DNA from: Knoxdaviesia capensis
Taxonomy: Eukaryota > Ascomycota > Sordariomycetes > Microascales > Gondwanamycetaceae
Assembly: GCA_001510575.1 (NCBI GenBank)
Contig: LNGK01000012.1
Location: 264,221 to 328,220, forward strand
Direction: 5' to 3'
Length of the DNA stretch: 64,000 nucleotides
The position numbers and the translations under genes were made by a program. Shown here one piece after another: positions 11,464 to 22,358 of the stretch. How positions within the stretch are numbered: position 1 is the first letter of the stretch; every line of letters begins with the position of its first letter. Below the pieces are notes generated by a model. That model had not been told where the DNA came from. It did not search any database and was given only the letters and a program-made list of their open reading frames with translations.

Positions 11464-12369
11464 CTATGCAGTCTCTAACACCCAAGATTCAATATCGGGG
11501 GCCATATCGGCAGTGTTGGCTTCGTCAAAATCCAGGCCTGCTTCCCCAAAATCGACATCGTGCCATTGGAGAGGTAACCAGTCGAACGGCGAGTCTGTCA
11601 ACATCATATTGGCGGACAGTCCGAGGACGTCAGTCTGGCAGTCCAGTCCGGTGGCAAGCCTGTTGAATGTCTGGGGGAATCCGAGTTCCTCCAGCAACAC
11701 ATCCGGGTTCAGAGCGAAATCGGGCTCTTCGTGGGGCATTCTCAGGGCGGGATGGTTGCTCTCGGAGTTAACCTCGCAGGCGTCCACAAATTCGGGTTCG
11801 TGGTTGATATCGTGATAGGCGGGGACGTCCTTGTGCGGCGCTGGGAGTCCACTCGGTATTCGGGGCGGCGTGACGACATCTGTGTCGATCGTCTCCGGGG
11901 ATTTCCGTCGGTGAAGCTTCTTCGCATACTGCGCGGGCGTGACGCCCATAGCCTCCTTGAAAATACCATGGAAATACCGCGACGACAGCCCGACCTTCTC
12001 CGCCACCTCCTTCGGTAGTAGACGGCCCCGACACTGCTGGATGATGCCGCACGCCCGCCGAACGAGCACTAGATGCTGGTCGCCAAGCGTCGGCATGCTG
12101 ACCTCCGGCTTGCACCGCTTGCACGCGCGCAGCCCGGCGTCCGTCGCCGCCGCCGCCGTGTCGAAGAACACCACGTTGGCCCGGCGCGCCAGCCGCGACG
12201 GACACGTCGGCCGGCAGTAGATCTGCGTGGTGGTGACGCCGTAGACAAAGGCCGTGTGTGCGGAGGTGTCGCGGCGACAGAGGGCTCGCCATCGTTCGTT
12301 GTCTGTTGAAAAGGCCATTCTGTTCGTTCGGGAAATGGTCGTGGGACGTGGTAGCTTTGGAGGGAACAT
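11464..12369 (-). CDS. Ada-like protein: metal-binding Ada domain plus AraC-type helix-turn-helix
   Basis: A single exon encodes 301 aa; a start at the in-frame ATG at 12318 would give 284 aa. Residues 20-90 match the Ada zinc-binding domain, with ligands C52, C56, C83 and C86 in YCRPTC and CKRC. In bacterial Ada this domain is methylated by alkyl phosphotriesters in DNA. Residues about 95-155 resemble an AraC-family helix-turn-helix (LPKEVAEKVGLSSRYFHGIF...GVTPAQY). The remaining roughly 140 residues are acidic and Pro-rich and unlike the methyltransferase half of Ada; no PCHR active-site motif is present. It therefore looks like a sensor-regulator that activates other alkylation-repair genes rather than a repair enzyme. 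A TATATA motif lies about 40-50 bp upstream of the ATG. The role in alkylation response is inferred from family. Confidence 0.85.
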   Translation of the reverse strand: MFPPKLPRPTTISRTNRMAFSTDNERWRALCRRDTSAHTAFVYGVTTTQIYCRPTCPSRLARRANVVFFDTAAAATDAGLRACKRCKPEVSMPTLGDQHLVLVRRACGIIQQCRGRLLPKEVAEKVGLSSRYFHGIFKEAMGVTPAQYAKKLHRRKSPETIDTDVVTPPRIPSGLPAPHKDVPAYHDINHEPEFVDACEVNSESNHPALRMPHEEPDFALNPDVLLEELGFPQTFNRLATGLDCQTDVLGLSANMMLTDSPFDWLPLQWHDVDFGEAGLDFDEANTADMAPDIESWVLETA

Positions 12370-12764
12370 GTTTTTTTTCGATGGAAGTTAAGCAGGCTTC
12401 TCTCGGCCCGGACTATATACTGTTAAATATTGTGGAGTTTGGCTTTGAATATGGCCAATCGCAGCGGGTATTGTGGAGACGGCCGAATAGAGTCGGCGCT
12501 GCCGCCGAACGGCCCACTTTTATCCAGGGTTTGCGGATGACATGTGGCTAGTTAGGGTTTGGATACTCCGTTGAAGAGGAACACGCAAGCCAGGAATGGT
12601 TCACTACAATCCTTCTTCTATTCCCTTCTCGCCACGGTGAACATTCTTTAGAATAATCGTCGGTGCCTTGATACCATGTACTGTCGTGGACGGTGAAGCA
12701 TGGCATGTAAGTCCTCGATACTAGGCTTAAGTTCTCACCAGGGTCTTTCACATATCATCTGGAT
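12370..12764. other. Ada-like promoter and 3' flank of the SnoaL-like gene
   Basis: No gene is seen. A GTTAGGGTTTGG telobox-like site lies at about 12552-12563 and a TATATA motif near 12413 in the Ada-like promoter. Confidence 0.5.
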
Positions 12765-13261
12765 TTATCGCATGTTTCTAAACTTATACATGTGCAGGTA
12801 CTTCACCTCCTTTCCCGGATTCGCCTCCGCTACAAGTCCCATTCGCTGCAGCGCAGTCAGAGCACCCTTCTCCGCAGTCTCGTCGACAATCTGTCCAACC
12901 TTGAGTGTGAAAATAGCAGTTCCGGAGAAGTGAATCTTCTTTCCGGTGTTGGGCTTATCCAGAGTGCCGACAGCGAGGTCGTCAAAGGCAACGCTGGTGT
13001 GGGTGCCGCCGCCGATCCAGCGAGAGATGACATACGGGCTGCTGGCGATCAGAGAGGATTCTGGTATGTATAGAACGAGTCATCCGGGAACGCCTAAGAC
13101 GGTGTTGGAACCAGCGTAGTCTCTCGGAGATCCAGCAAATTAGTGGCGGAAAACATACCTCCTTGGAACTCAACAAGCATCTTCGCTGCTTCTCTTCCGT
13201 CGCGAGGTCCATGCATGGGGTAGTTGATGACGAAGTTGTCCGCGCACCTCCTATTGGTCAT
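12765..13261 (-). CDS. SnoaL-like ester cyclase family protein, N-terminus short or unresolved
   Basis: Two exons are seen on the minus strand: 13261-13159 and 13060-12765, joined by a GTATGT...CCAG intron of 98 nt, giving 132 aa. The text DNFVINYP, RWIGGGTHTS, DDLAVGTL, GKKIHFSGTAIF and GALTALQRMGL follows the SnoaL-like (NTF2-fold) ester cyclase pattern. Family members are small alpha-beta barrel proteins with varied or unknown substrates. The usual N-terminal helix before the first strand is missing from this model: the frame stays open upstream but has no ATG before 13261. A 5' exon may lie further upstream, or the gene may be truncated. A TATATATA sequence lies near 13355-13362. Function is not assignable beyond the fold. 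Confidence 0.6.
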
Positions 13262-13659
13262 ACTAAGCGCCACCTCCGGTGGAGCATCGGCTACTAGCTC
13301 CGATCCGGCGCCAGGAACATTCCGATTCTTCCGCAATATGCGGCATGGATCCGTTATATATATGAGGTCGCGTTCTTGGAACAGGGAAATGGCGGGCCAA
13401 GAAGTCAATCAGTCATATGGCCCACCACCCATACTGGTGCACCTACTCCTCGGGGCTCAGCAGGCCGGCTTGATTGTTGTCATCGGTTTGTCCTGGCGGG
13501 TAGTATGTGTATTATTACATCTAGAGTTGAGAGTTCCCCCTTTGCTGAAGAGCTGAAGATCAAAGAGACAACGTGATAGAAGAGCTACACTGGGGTAGTA
13601 CGAGATATGGAGGCATTGTGGGAATGGGCGGAAATAGACACGCTCATAAAATGCAGCAG

Positions 13660-14500
13660 TGGGCCGGGTTTCTTCCCAGTTGTTTTCCGGTCTTGTTTGG
13701 TTTTATTGGTTTTCAAGCGGTTGCTTTCAGGCGGTTTCCGGTTTTTCAAGGTCTTTTTCTGTTCTATCCAGTCTCTTATGGGCGCTTTATCGTTCTCCTC
13801 CGGTTACCTTCTGATTCTCTAAGGTCCTTTTCCCGATTCTATCTGGGCTATCGTGTGGTTTCTTACGAGTCGCTTACGGGTTACTTACGGGTTCCTTACG
13901 TGGTTTTATCTGGTTCCTTTCTGGGTCCCTGCCGGTTTTCCTATGGTTTGTTGACGGGCTTCTTGAGGTTTTTTCTATCGTTCGATTCGGTCTTTATCTA
14001 ATTTCCTTGTATTTTTACTATAGTCTTCTTACCGCTCTCTTCTGGTCTTTTTACGGATATATATTAGATCGCTTCTGGATGTTTCTAGCTTCTTCGGGTT
14101 TCTAGCCGGTTCACCTATGGTTCTCCTCCCGTTCTCTTATGGTTTTCCTACGGGCCTCTTGCGGTTGTTTAGAGTTCCGTTCGGTCTTTCATCCGTCCTG
14201 ACCTGATCAGTCTTTTGTGGTCTTTTCTGGCTTTCTCGTGGCTCTCTTCTGTTTTTTTTTCCGGTTCCCTCGCGGTTTTGCTGCGGGTCGCTCATAAGTC
14301 TTTATGATTCCGCTCGGTCTATTCCGGTTTTCTTTAGTTTCTAGCCGGTTCCCTTATGGTTGTCTTACGTGTCCTCACAGGTGTTTTCATAGTTGTGTTC
14401 TAGTCTTGTGGTTCTCCTGTGGTTCTGTGATAGTTCCGTTACGGCTCTCTTGTGGTTTTCTTCGGATTTTCCCGGAGGTCTCTGGTATCACCCTCGGCCT
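13660..14500. repeat. A-poor, T/G/C-rich degenerate quasi-repeat
   Basis: For about 840 bp the plus strand is dominated by variants of a short unit like CTTAYGGTTTTC, spaced roughly 10-13 bp apart, with very few adenines. Clear runs include three CTTACG units at 13873-13900. A longer unit recurs: TTTCTAGCCGGTTC occurs near 14099 and again near 14338, about 239 bp apart. GTTCCGTTCGGTCT-like text also recurs (14172, 14306, and a variant at 13980). The minus strand reads as Lys/Arg/Glu/Asn/Pro-rich text broken by stops. I do not recognise it. Confidence 0.7.
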
Positions 14501-15175
14501 CTCCCCTTTCTCATTTTGGACATCTCTGGCCGTTTCTGGCCCCTTCGTGTCACTTCCCGAAATGGGCCCGCCCCGGCCGGTCCCAGACGGTCCGGACGGC
14601 GCATATGATGGCTTTATCGGTGGCATCTCCGTGGATTGTCATGGTACCAAATGTTCTTTGCATCCTGGACTGTGGACCGCAAATCTTTGGACAAAGGCTT
14701 ACGACGTGGATCAGTCTGAAAGAGTCTCTGCAGTATGGGTTCTGTCTGAGTTCAATTGTGTTCCTCTCTCCCGAGAGACTAAACACCAAGGATCTCAGGA
14801 ATACCTGGCGTTGAACCCTGGTCGTACCGTACCTTGGGACTCAAGATTGTCCTCTCGTCTGGCCGAGAACATTCCACGGTGAAAGACGACCCGGCCAACG
14901 CGGCATCCTGGCAAGAGTGGTCAGAAACCCCATTCTCGTTCTTGGTATGTACTGCACCCGCTCTGATCTGGATGAATCAACCAGGCCTTCTGTGGGTATT
15001 TGAAGCTAACTATATTATACTGTATTAATTTTACAGGCGGGATTCTGTTGCGGTTCTCCAAACCGAAGCACACACACACACACACACACTCGTGCCTGCT
15101 CGCCCGCAAGACAAGACTCCAGAGTCTCCAACACTGTAAATATGCTAACATGAAAAACAGTCTTTCCAGCCTACC
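14501..15175. other. unassigned sequence between the quasi-repeat and the relic
   Basis: No gene is supported. A CA microsatellite sits at about 15068-15088. Open frames on the plus strand at 14304-14882 are partly driven by the adjoining repeat. Confidence 0.4.
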
Positions 15176-16024
15176 ATGGCACCGGAGAAGCTTTTCTGGA
15201 AGCATAGGGGCTATGAGGGCAGTCGGCCACAACCACTCAAGATCTATCTCGATGCTTATGAGCAAGCATATACCCCGACTGCGATCACGGGTATTGGATA
15301 GTCTCTTAATCTGGTGATGAAAAGACTGCAGGCCAGGCGAGCGAGCATGTCCAGGCTATTCCTTTACTGGAAAATGAGGCGCCATTGTGTCTGGCATGGG
15401 ATCCCTCTCCTATTTCAGAGCCCGGCCGCAGAAACTTCTTGACCTTGGTGATGTTGATGGTTTGGCTCGCTTTTTGGCAAACTCTTTGCAGAACTACGCG
15501 GCTTGTCTCAGTGCTTCAACTTATATATACAAGTCCGTGCTGACATGTGACCCTTTTTGTTCTCTACCACTCGCAGGTTGAACCCGATGCAAAGCGACTA
15601 CTCAGCTTTGGTCTAGACGGTGTCCACGCCCATGATCCCACGGAGCCCACTCGCTTGGGTGTACCGGCTAGAGCCACACGAAGCCTAGTCATTCTAGGTC
15701 CCGGGGTACACGCCCCTGGCAGTAGACTACCCCGGAAACCCAGCCGACAAGAATACCGGACAGCACAGCGACAACCTCGGGTTCTGGTGCGCAATGTTCC
15801 CCGCCGTCCCCGGAATGTCGGGATCCTGGGTCGGCCCCGTATTCTCGCACGTGTGCACTTCGGAATGCTCCGATTGCCTCGCCCGGTACTCCATTGCCGC
15901 CGACACCTTCTTGATCGACAAGACCACGCTTGCGTCTGGTCTGGACCCGGAGTTGTCCTGGATTGACAGAGAACGACGAGCCTCTGGGACACCAGGCAAG
16001 ACAAGGGCGGCTGCGCAAGGATGA
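15176..16024 (+). pseudogene. coding-like relic with repeated in-frame TAG stops
   Basis: One reading frame (first base 15176) looks protein-like for long stretches but is cut by TAG codons at 15299, 15614, 15686 and 15695, plus a TGA at 15440. It begins MAPEKLFWKHRGYEG and ends after CSDCLARYSIAADTFLIDK at a TGA at 16022-16024. The part after 15698 contains Cys-rich text (SHVCTSECSDC). An acceptor-like CGCAG lies at 15573-15577. All but one interruption is TAG, the product expected from C-to-T change of CAG codons, such as by RIP. I do not recognise the family. It could also be an intron-rich gene whose exons I have not resolved. Confidence 0.35.
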
Positions 16025-16752
16025 GCAATGGATTGAAGAAAGGCTAAGGAAGTTGGAGTTTTCTATAGTTTGCCGCCTCGTATCTCAAGAAAATAGAGCG
16101 TTTTTGCTGTTCCCTGTACTGCCTTAGCTTTCCAAGAGTAATTGATCAATTTCCTCTCCCGCTTCGCTTCGATGTCGTTAATATCTTCCAGTACGAACCT
16201 TCCGCGCAGAGATATATCTTGTGGGGAAATCATCCTTATATATCTGGGCCTGTTCTAGTCGCCGTCTCGCCCCAGTTCTATCTGGCCTTTCTTCTATCAC
16301 GGAATATCATAACCCTAAGCGTGCTCACTATCAACGCCGCCATAAAAGAAAGACCCATCCACACGATGAAGTTCGTCAAAAGCACAGCACACTGGAAGAA
16401 GAAAAAAAATGAGAAAAATTTTTGAAATGAGATATGCTTCTATAGAAAACAGGTTGAAGAAGGAAAAGACCAACAAAAAGAGCGCACAGCCAGATCGACG
16501 AGAAAAAAGAACAACGACAGTATAAAGTATAAGAAGACAAGACGAAGAAAAGAAGAACGAACCTCGCTTTGCAGAGAACAAAACAGAAAATAACATACAG
16601 ATATGAACACCCGTTCTTTTTATAGCCGCGCGGGTTGCGGGATACCGTTAAAACACATAGGAAGAGAGAAAAAAGGCTGTTTGGAACATGCAGCATGTCG
16701 TACGTGGGGGAGAGAGAGAGTGGGGTGAAGGGACTTCATGTCCTTCTATCTT
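16025..16752. other. 3' flank of the amino-acid transporter
   Basis: No gene is seen. The plus strand from about 16380 to 16600 is purine-rich, so the transporter transcript would have a pyrimidine-rich 3' region. Confidence 0.5.
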
Positions 16753-18832
16753 TCAGAAGCACTGCGCTGACGACCCTTTATCTGTGACACGGGGAAGAAT
16801 CAGATATGGTTAGTGTAAGGCGTCGACAATAAAATAACCGCGATATCCCCGGGTCCGGGCAGGACATACCAGTAAATAACTTCACACACGCTTGGATGAC
16901 AGTGATGACCATGACCACACACCCAAACGCCACAACCACCGCCGCCAGCGTCGTCCGCCAGGTCCGCGTCGACGTGAGCCGGATATAGCACAGCGGCGGG
17001 AGGATGTACGCGAGCGCACACGCACTGGTAGCGCCGACCAGCTCGAAGATCGCGCCGAGGTCGCACGTGACCAAGCTGACGAGCAGCGCGCCGCCGACGA
17101 TGGCCGAGCTGAGGAGGACGTGCAGGCGCATGTCGAACGCCCGGCCGGGCCAGAAGTAGTTGAGCATGACTTCGCGGCACACAAAGGCCTCGAGCGGCAG
17201 CGTGGTCAGCATGTTCAGGCCGAAGCACAGCCGTGCTATCGTCACCATCACGTTGTCGGCCGGGAAGTTGTTCAGCACGTTGCCGGCGGTGCGGTCGCCG
17301 AAGACGAGGAAGCCGCCGAGGCCCATTACTAGACACGCGACCATCGAAATTGCTGTCGAGTAGTGGGTGACCGCCGAAAAACGGTCGATCGTCGGCGTCT
17401 CCAGGGAGCCGTAGATGAGAAGTGAGTTGTGGTGGCATACGAAGGCTAAAATGTGCAGCGGTTAGAATCCTTTAGTCTAAACCTAGGTCAGTACCGCGAA
17501 TGCATTAATCGAACATACCGAATGATATCACTCCCACTGCTTGGAAGATACCGCCATGTATTATCCACAAGCTCCCTTGTATTTGGCCGCGCTCGGCTTG
17601 CGGCACAAACATGCCCTGCACAAGCACGGTGACGATGATCACGATCATGCTTATCAGCGCGAATGTACTCGCTTTGGACAGCTGTAGAGGCCACACAGTT
17701 AGTACACGAAAACCACTGTGTCCAGAGTATTCCACGGTTCTGATGGGACGTTTAGAGGGGTTCTCACCTTGGCAATATCCCGGTGTAACGTCAACGGGTA
17801 GCTGATGCCCATTACGAACAAGCAAATGACAACGCGGCGGTTGCCCAGCAGCCTGAACACCGGCATGTGGTCCAGGTCGGGCCACACGGCGCGGATGACC
17901 TGGGGTATCGAGTCGCCCACCACAATGCAGAAGGCAATCATGCCGCCAAAGGCAAACGCCCACTGCGCCAGCGAAATCGCAATCAGCCCGCGCCGGCCGA
18001 AGCAGTGCTGCACGGTGGCCTGGAAGCTCGCCGTGCCGCTCAGCTTGCTGTTGACGACAATCAGCCGGATGGTCCAGTCCACCACGACCGTCAGCGCCAC
18101 CAGCAGCACCACGCCGGCCACCAGCCCCGCCTGGCGCAGCGCGTACGGCTGGCCGATGATGCCGGCGCCAATGATCGAGTTCGCCATGTTCATAAACGCC
18201 GCCTGCAGCCCCGACTTGGGCCGCCGCCGCTCCTGCTCGGCCCACTCGTACGCGTCGCCGCCGTGCGCCGGATCCGCCACCTCGCGCACCGGCGGCCCGC
18301 TGGTACTCCGCCCCATCAGTCCCCAGCTCTCGCTGTCGTGCGCCCCCCGGCTCATCGGATCATCGAAATCCAGCGACCCGCGGCTGTAGCTGTCGGGGGG
18401 GCCGCGCACCGTGCCGCCGCCATCGGACGAGAACGAGTCGGCTCGCGACATCGACAAGCGCCGCGGCGGCTCCGCGTATGTGGGCGTCAGGTCGAATCTG
18501 ACACTGCGCGCGCTGCGTGGTGTGCGGGGGACGTCTTCGCCGCCCGAGCCGCTGACTACGCTAGCCGCCGAGAATTTCCGGATTCCGGTGATCGGAGTAG
18601 CTCCTCCGCCGCCGAGGCCTCCGCCGTTATTGCTGCCGTCGTCTTCGTCCCACGTGTGGTTGGAGAGGAGTCCGTGAGTCTCGGTATCGGCGTCGGTGGG
18701 GATGAGCCGCGACGGCGGGAGTGCTCGGGATGTCGAGATGGGAGTTATGCGGTCCCGCGCGCCGCGTCCTGGGCCCATAGGGCTTCGTCCGCCAGCTGGC
18801 CGAAGGCTGCTGTCTTGTCTGACCCTGGCCAT
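16753..18832 (-). CDS. vacuolar-type amino-acid transporter (AVT/SLC38-like, AAAP family)
   Basis: Minus-strand exons are 18832-17768, 17681-17519, 17445-16870 and 16781-16753, giving 610 aa. All three introns are GT-AG and in frame, and the last exon adds only nine residues. The first roughly 200 residues form a hydrophilic Ser/Gly/Asp-rich N-terminus, typical of fungal Avt proteins. The membrane domain begins with NMANSIIGAGIIGQPYALRQAG, the conserved first-helix motif of the family, and about ten or eleven hydrophobic segments follow. Family members exchange amino acids for protons across the vacuolar membrane. The GIIGQPYA form resembles the Avt2/Avt5-7 branch rather than Avt1, but substrate and membrane cannot be read from the sequence. 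The upstream leader is strongly pyrimidine-rich on the coding strand. Confidence 0.88.
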
Positions 18833-20658
18833 AATGTTACCTCCAGAACATTGTTGTAAGGGTGGGGGAAAGACGGAAAAAAGAACAGAAAAGAAAGGAG
18901 ATGGCGACGAATGCAAAGGGAGAGAACAAGCAAGAATAAGCACTCAAAACAGCAACGCAACCGCAAAAAGAAGGACCAACGCTGTATTTACAAGATCGTA
19001 TGAGCCGCTACACGCGCCGAATGTAATAGTGACAGAGAAAGAAAGAGTCAACTCGAGACTGAGAAGAAGATAAGAGGCGACGTGGAGGGTTCAAGATCGG
19101 GTGATTCGTAATCGGAGAGCGAGAGAAACGAAACGGCAGAGAGAATGAAGTCGAGCTTGCTCGGGATTAAAATACAAAGAATACAAATAAATATAAGATA
19201 AGAACCGAAGAAAAGAACAACGGAAAGAATGGAAACAGAGGATTGTGCAGGCTCGTCGACAAAATCGGTGTTGAATTGGAATTCCAGGAGCAAACAAAGG
19301 AGGTGATTTTCGATCCCGTCTTAGAATCGCTTCACACAAGGATCTTGAAGAAACTCTGGTTCGTTCCGTGTCTTCGTTCTTTTGGCCCGCCTCGTTTATT
19401 CAAGGCAATAGAATTAAAAAGTGGGCAAGAGAGAACCCCCGAATGCCGCAAAACGAAAATAGGCGTCACGGCCGTTGGCAGCTGTATTCTCCACCGCGGC
19501 AGCTGGCAGCAGCTGGCATTTGTCCAATCACGTCGCGCGAGGCGGGGAAACTGTGTCGCGGCGTTATGTCAGCACCCGACAACGTTTCAGCCGCACCAAA
19601 ATGCGCGTCTAATTCGTGCATAACTCGGCTCATTAACCGCCGTCCGTGGGGCCCACTGCCGATCCCAACCGGACATAAATCAAGCTGTTTAGGGTTACAT
19701 TAACCCAATCCCCTAAACCAGACCCAAAATGGCTCCAAACACGGCTCGCCAATATCAGATCTCGTCAGACATCGATTTGCACTAACCATTCTGGAGCAAT
19801 TTCTACTGTGAACAATACCAATTGTCCGGATGTTCTATTTCATCAAATTGTTTCGATTCACAATTCTACAACGACACACACACACACATGGTCATAACAT
19901 ACTACACGATAGAGAGCAATAGGAGGAGGCAAAAAAAAAATTTGTCCATCGCGATAAGCGCAACGGAGAGCTCTGTTCAGCGACAAAGAAAATTGATGGG
20001 AAAAAAAAATGGATGACGCCGTCGCTAAATGCCGTCAATCAGCTATATAAAAATGTAGACGAAAAGGAAAACAAAATGACGGTGTGCAAGTGAATAAGAA
20101 AGGGATATTACAACAAATGTTATACAAATCAACCCGACCACAACGCTCAACGAGAAAATCATGAGCCTTCTTCCGTGTGAAAGGCTTCAAGATGGAAAAA
20201 AATCGGTTTCGTTCGTCTCCGACTAAAAAAGGCATCTTTTTTGGTGAAGAAAAGCCAGACAGTCCTAGGCCTCCGCTGGTCCCGCCCGCACACTTGCGGG
20301 CACCCCCCTTCGTTTGGGTATCATAAGAAAAGAAAAGCAAATAACAGAAGTGGAAAAAGGAGTTCGCATGAGCGAAGAGGAAAATGACGAAGGAAAATTC
20401 AGCCGCTGGCTGGCGCATAGATGATAGATGTGAAGAGTTCGCCTAGACCCTTTCCAGGGAAGGCTTAGGAGATGGGCATGCTCGTTTGAACCGATGGCAC
20501 CGCTACTGCCGCTTCACAGTAATCACGACTGTTTGAGGCCCTTTAAGTAGCTCACCCCAGCAATCCGGCCATTTCGGGCAGGGTTGACAGGTTCGGTACG
20601 AAAGGAATGAGGGAAAACACCCGAGAAGGAGAAATAGGAGCGGTCGCCTGCCAGCCTC
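18833..20658. other. transporter promoter and protease 3' flank
   Basis: No gene is supported in 1.8 kb. The transporter leader (18850-19230) is purine-rich on the plus strand. A GTTTAGGGTTAC site lies near 19688 and a CA repeat near 19876. Confidence 0.5.
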
Positions 20659-22358
20659 TCACAGAGACGAGGCAGCGACAACGACAATGATGGCGCATAT
20701 CAGATTCAGTACTTGTGGCGCTGAAGTGGCGGCGAGACCGGGTGCTTCAGGGACAGACGTTTGTTGCTCAGGAGTGTTTCCACTCTCTGACGTCGGCCCC
20801 TGAACGGTAGGAGTAGTTGTCTCAAATCCACTGACACCGGGCTGAACCGTGGGCGATCCAGAGTCGGAGTTGGCGGTAGAGACGTCGGCGGTAGTAGTGG
20901 GGATAGTCGACATCGCTAGGCTCATTGTGGTGGAGGACGGTGCAGAAGACGTCGAGCTCGGTGTCAGGGCTGGCACTAGGTTCGCAAAGCCAAGCTTCTT
21001 GTTGTCAATGTCAAAGATGGCATAGACATTCTTGATGAACGCATCGCCCAGAAGCCAACCACCAGAAACAACTTCAACGCCAGTGAACAAGCTTTCGCAC
21101 ACGCCGTTCCGCTCGGATCCAATCCAATCTTGAGGCGCCATGTCGTAGGCCTTGCCGCCAAAAGTGAATGTAACAGGAACTTTGGTGTCACAAGGAACGG
21201 TCCACGTCACACCGTCGCTGCTAGCTGCGCCGGGAATGATGTTGTGCAGGCGTTTGACTTCGGTTGCGCTGCCGAAAATGTACGATGTGCCGGTATCGAT
21301 GTATGCGAGTTTTCCAGTGACACCAGCAGCCTTGCCATTGAATGAAACATCGTCCATGGGAATGGCCCAGTCACCTCGGGCGCTTTCAGAAATGGAATGG
21401 TAGGAAATGTCACCGGTGTACCGACTCGGGTTGGTAGCACCAAAGGTGATCTCGCCGTCGTTGATACCGGAGGAGCTTCGGGCCAGGAAAACGGAGAACA
21501 TGGCAGATTTAAGCTTGCCCGACTCCTTCAGCTTGGTGCAGTAGTTATCGGTCCCACCGGTGCTCATAGACATGCCGAGAATGCCATCAAAGGGGAAGTG
21601 CACAAAATCGTCAGAAGTATAGTTGGCAATGCCAAAGGCCAGGGAAAGGCTAACATCGGCAATCTGAATAGTATCAACAGCGTCATTTCCGGCAACTGAG
21701 CCAGAGCCATAACCAATGCTGAAGGGTTTGCCGGAGGCCTGAAACGACGAGGAATCCGAGGGGCCAAATGAATCGTGCAGGCCACAAGCCTTCGTTTGGC
21801 AATCGCTTCCCATCACCCAGGTAGTGCCGGCGCCAGTATCAAGAAGCATAAGCATGGACTTCTTTGACGATCCGAGCTTTGCAGTGACGAAGTAGGCCAG
21901 ATCGTTGCCGTCTTGGTTGATGCCAGCACTGTTGGCAGCAGTGGGTTGGTTAGCGGTCATTATAGAATACTGGTTAGCTCGCTTTTCAACGGCGGCGAGG
22001 GCTTCAGAGGCGGATGAGTGTGCGCCATGGCCAGTATATCTTTCGGATAACCGTTGTGCTTCCCTCACGATTCGACTCCGAAAATGTTCGAGATTCTATA
22101 TTCAGTAAAGCCCAGGCAGGCACGGTTAGTTCAGACTCGCTGTTGGGTTCATTACACGCGAATTAGGCAATTTCATACCGGTGATTTCCGTTTCACGACG
22201 TCAAGTGAGAAAGAAGTAGAAGACGCCGTCGTAGCTCCAAGCTCACGTTTGGAGTCATCGGCACAGGTGCCGTCATTGCGACACGGCTCCCAGATGTAAA
22301 AGGCAGACGATAGAGAGATCCATAGCGAGAGATGGAGGAGCAATATCGAGGGGAGCAT
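20659..22358 (-). CDS. secreted pepsin-family (A1) aspartic endopeptidase, probably GPI-anchored
   Basis: Two exons are seen, 22358-22179 and 22095-20659, with a GTATGA...TATAG intron of 83 nt, giving 538 aa. Residues 1-19 form a signal peptide. A propeptide follows with a Lys-Arg site at about 98-99 (AVEKR). The two catalytic motifs are DTGAGTTWV (D146) and DTGTSYIF (D327); the second active-site aspartate lies in AYIDTG as in pepsins. The flap region holds IGYGSGS. After the protease domain comes a Ser/Thr-rich stalk of about 100 residues, then a short hydrophobic end (LNLICAIIVVVAASSL) without a basic tail, the pattern of a GPI-attachment signal. This fits the fungal CtsD/yapsin-like surface proteases. 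The coding-strand leader upstream is pyrimidine-rich for more than 1 kb. Confidence 0.9.
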
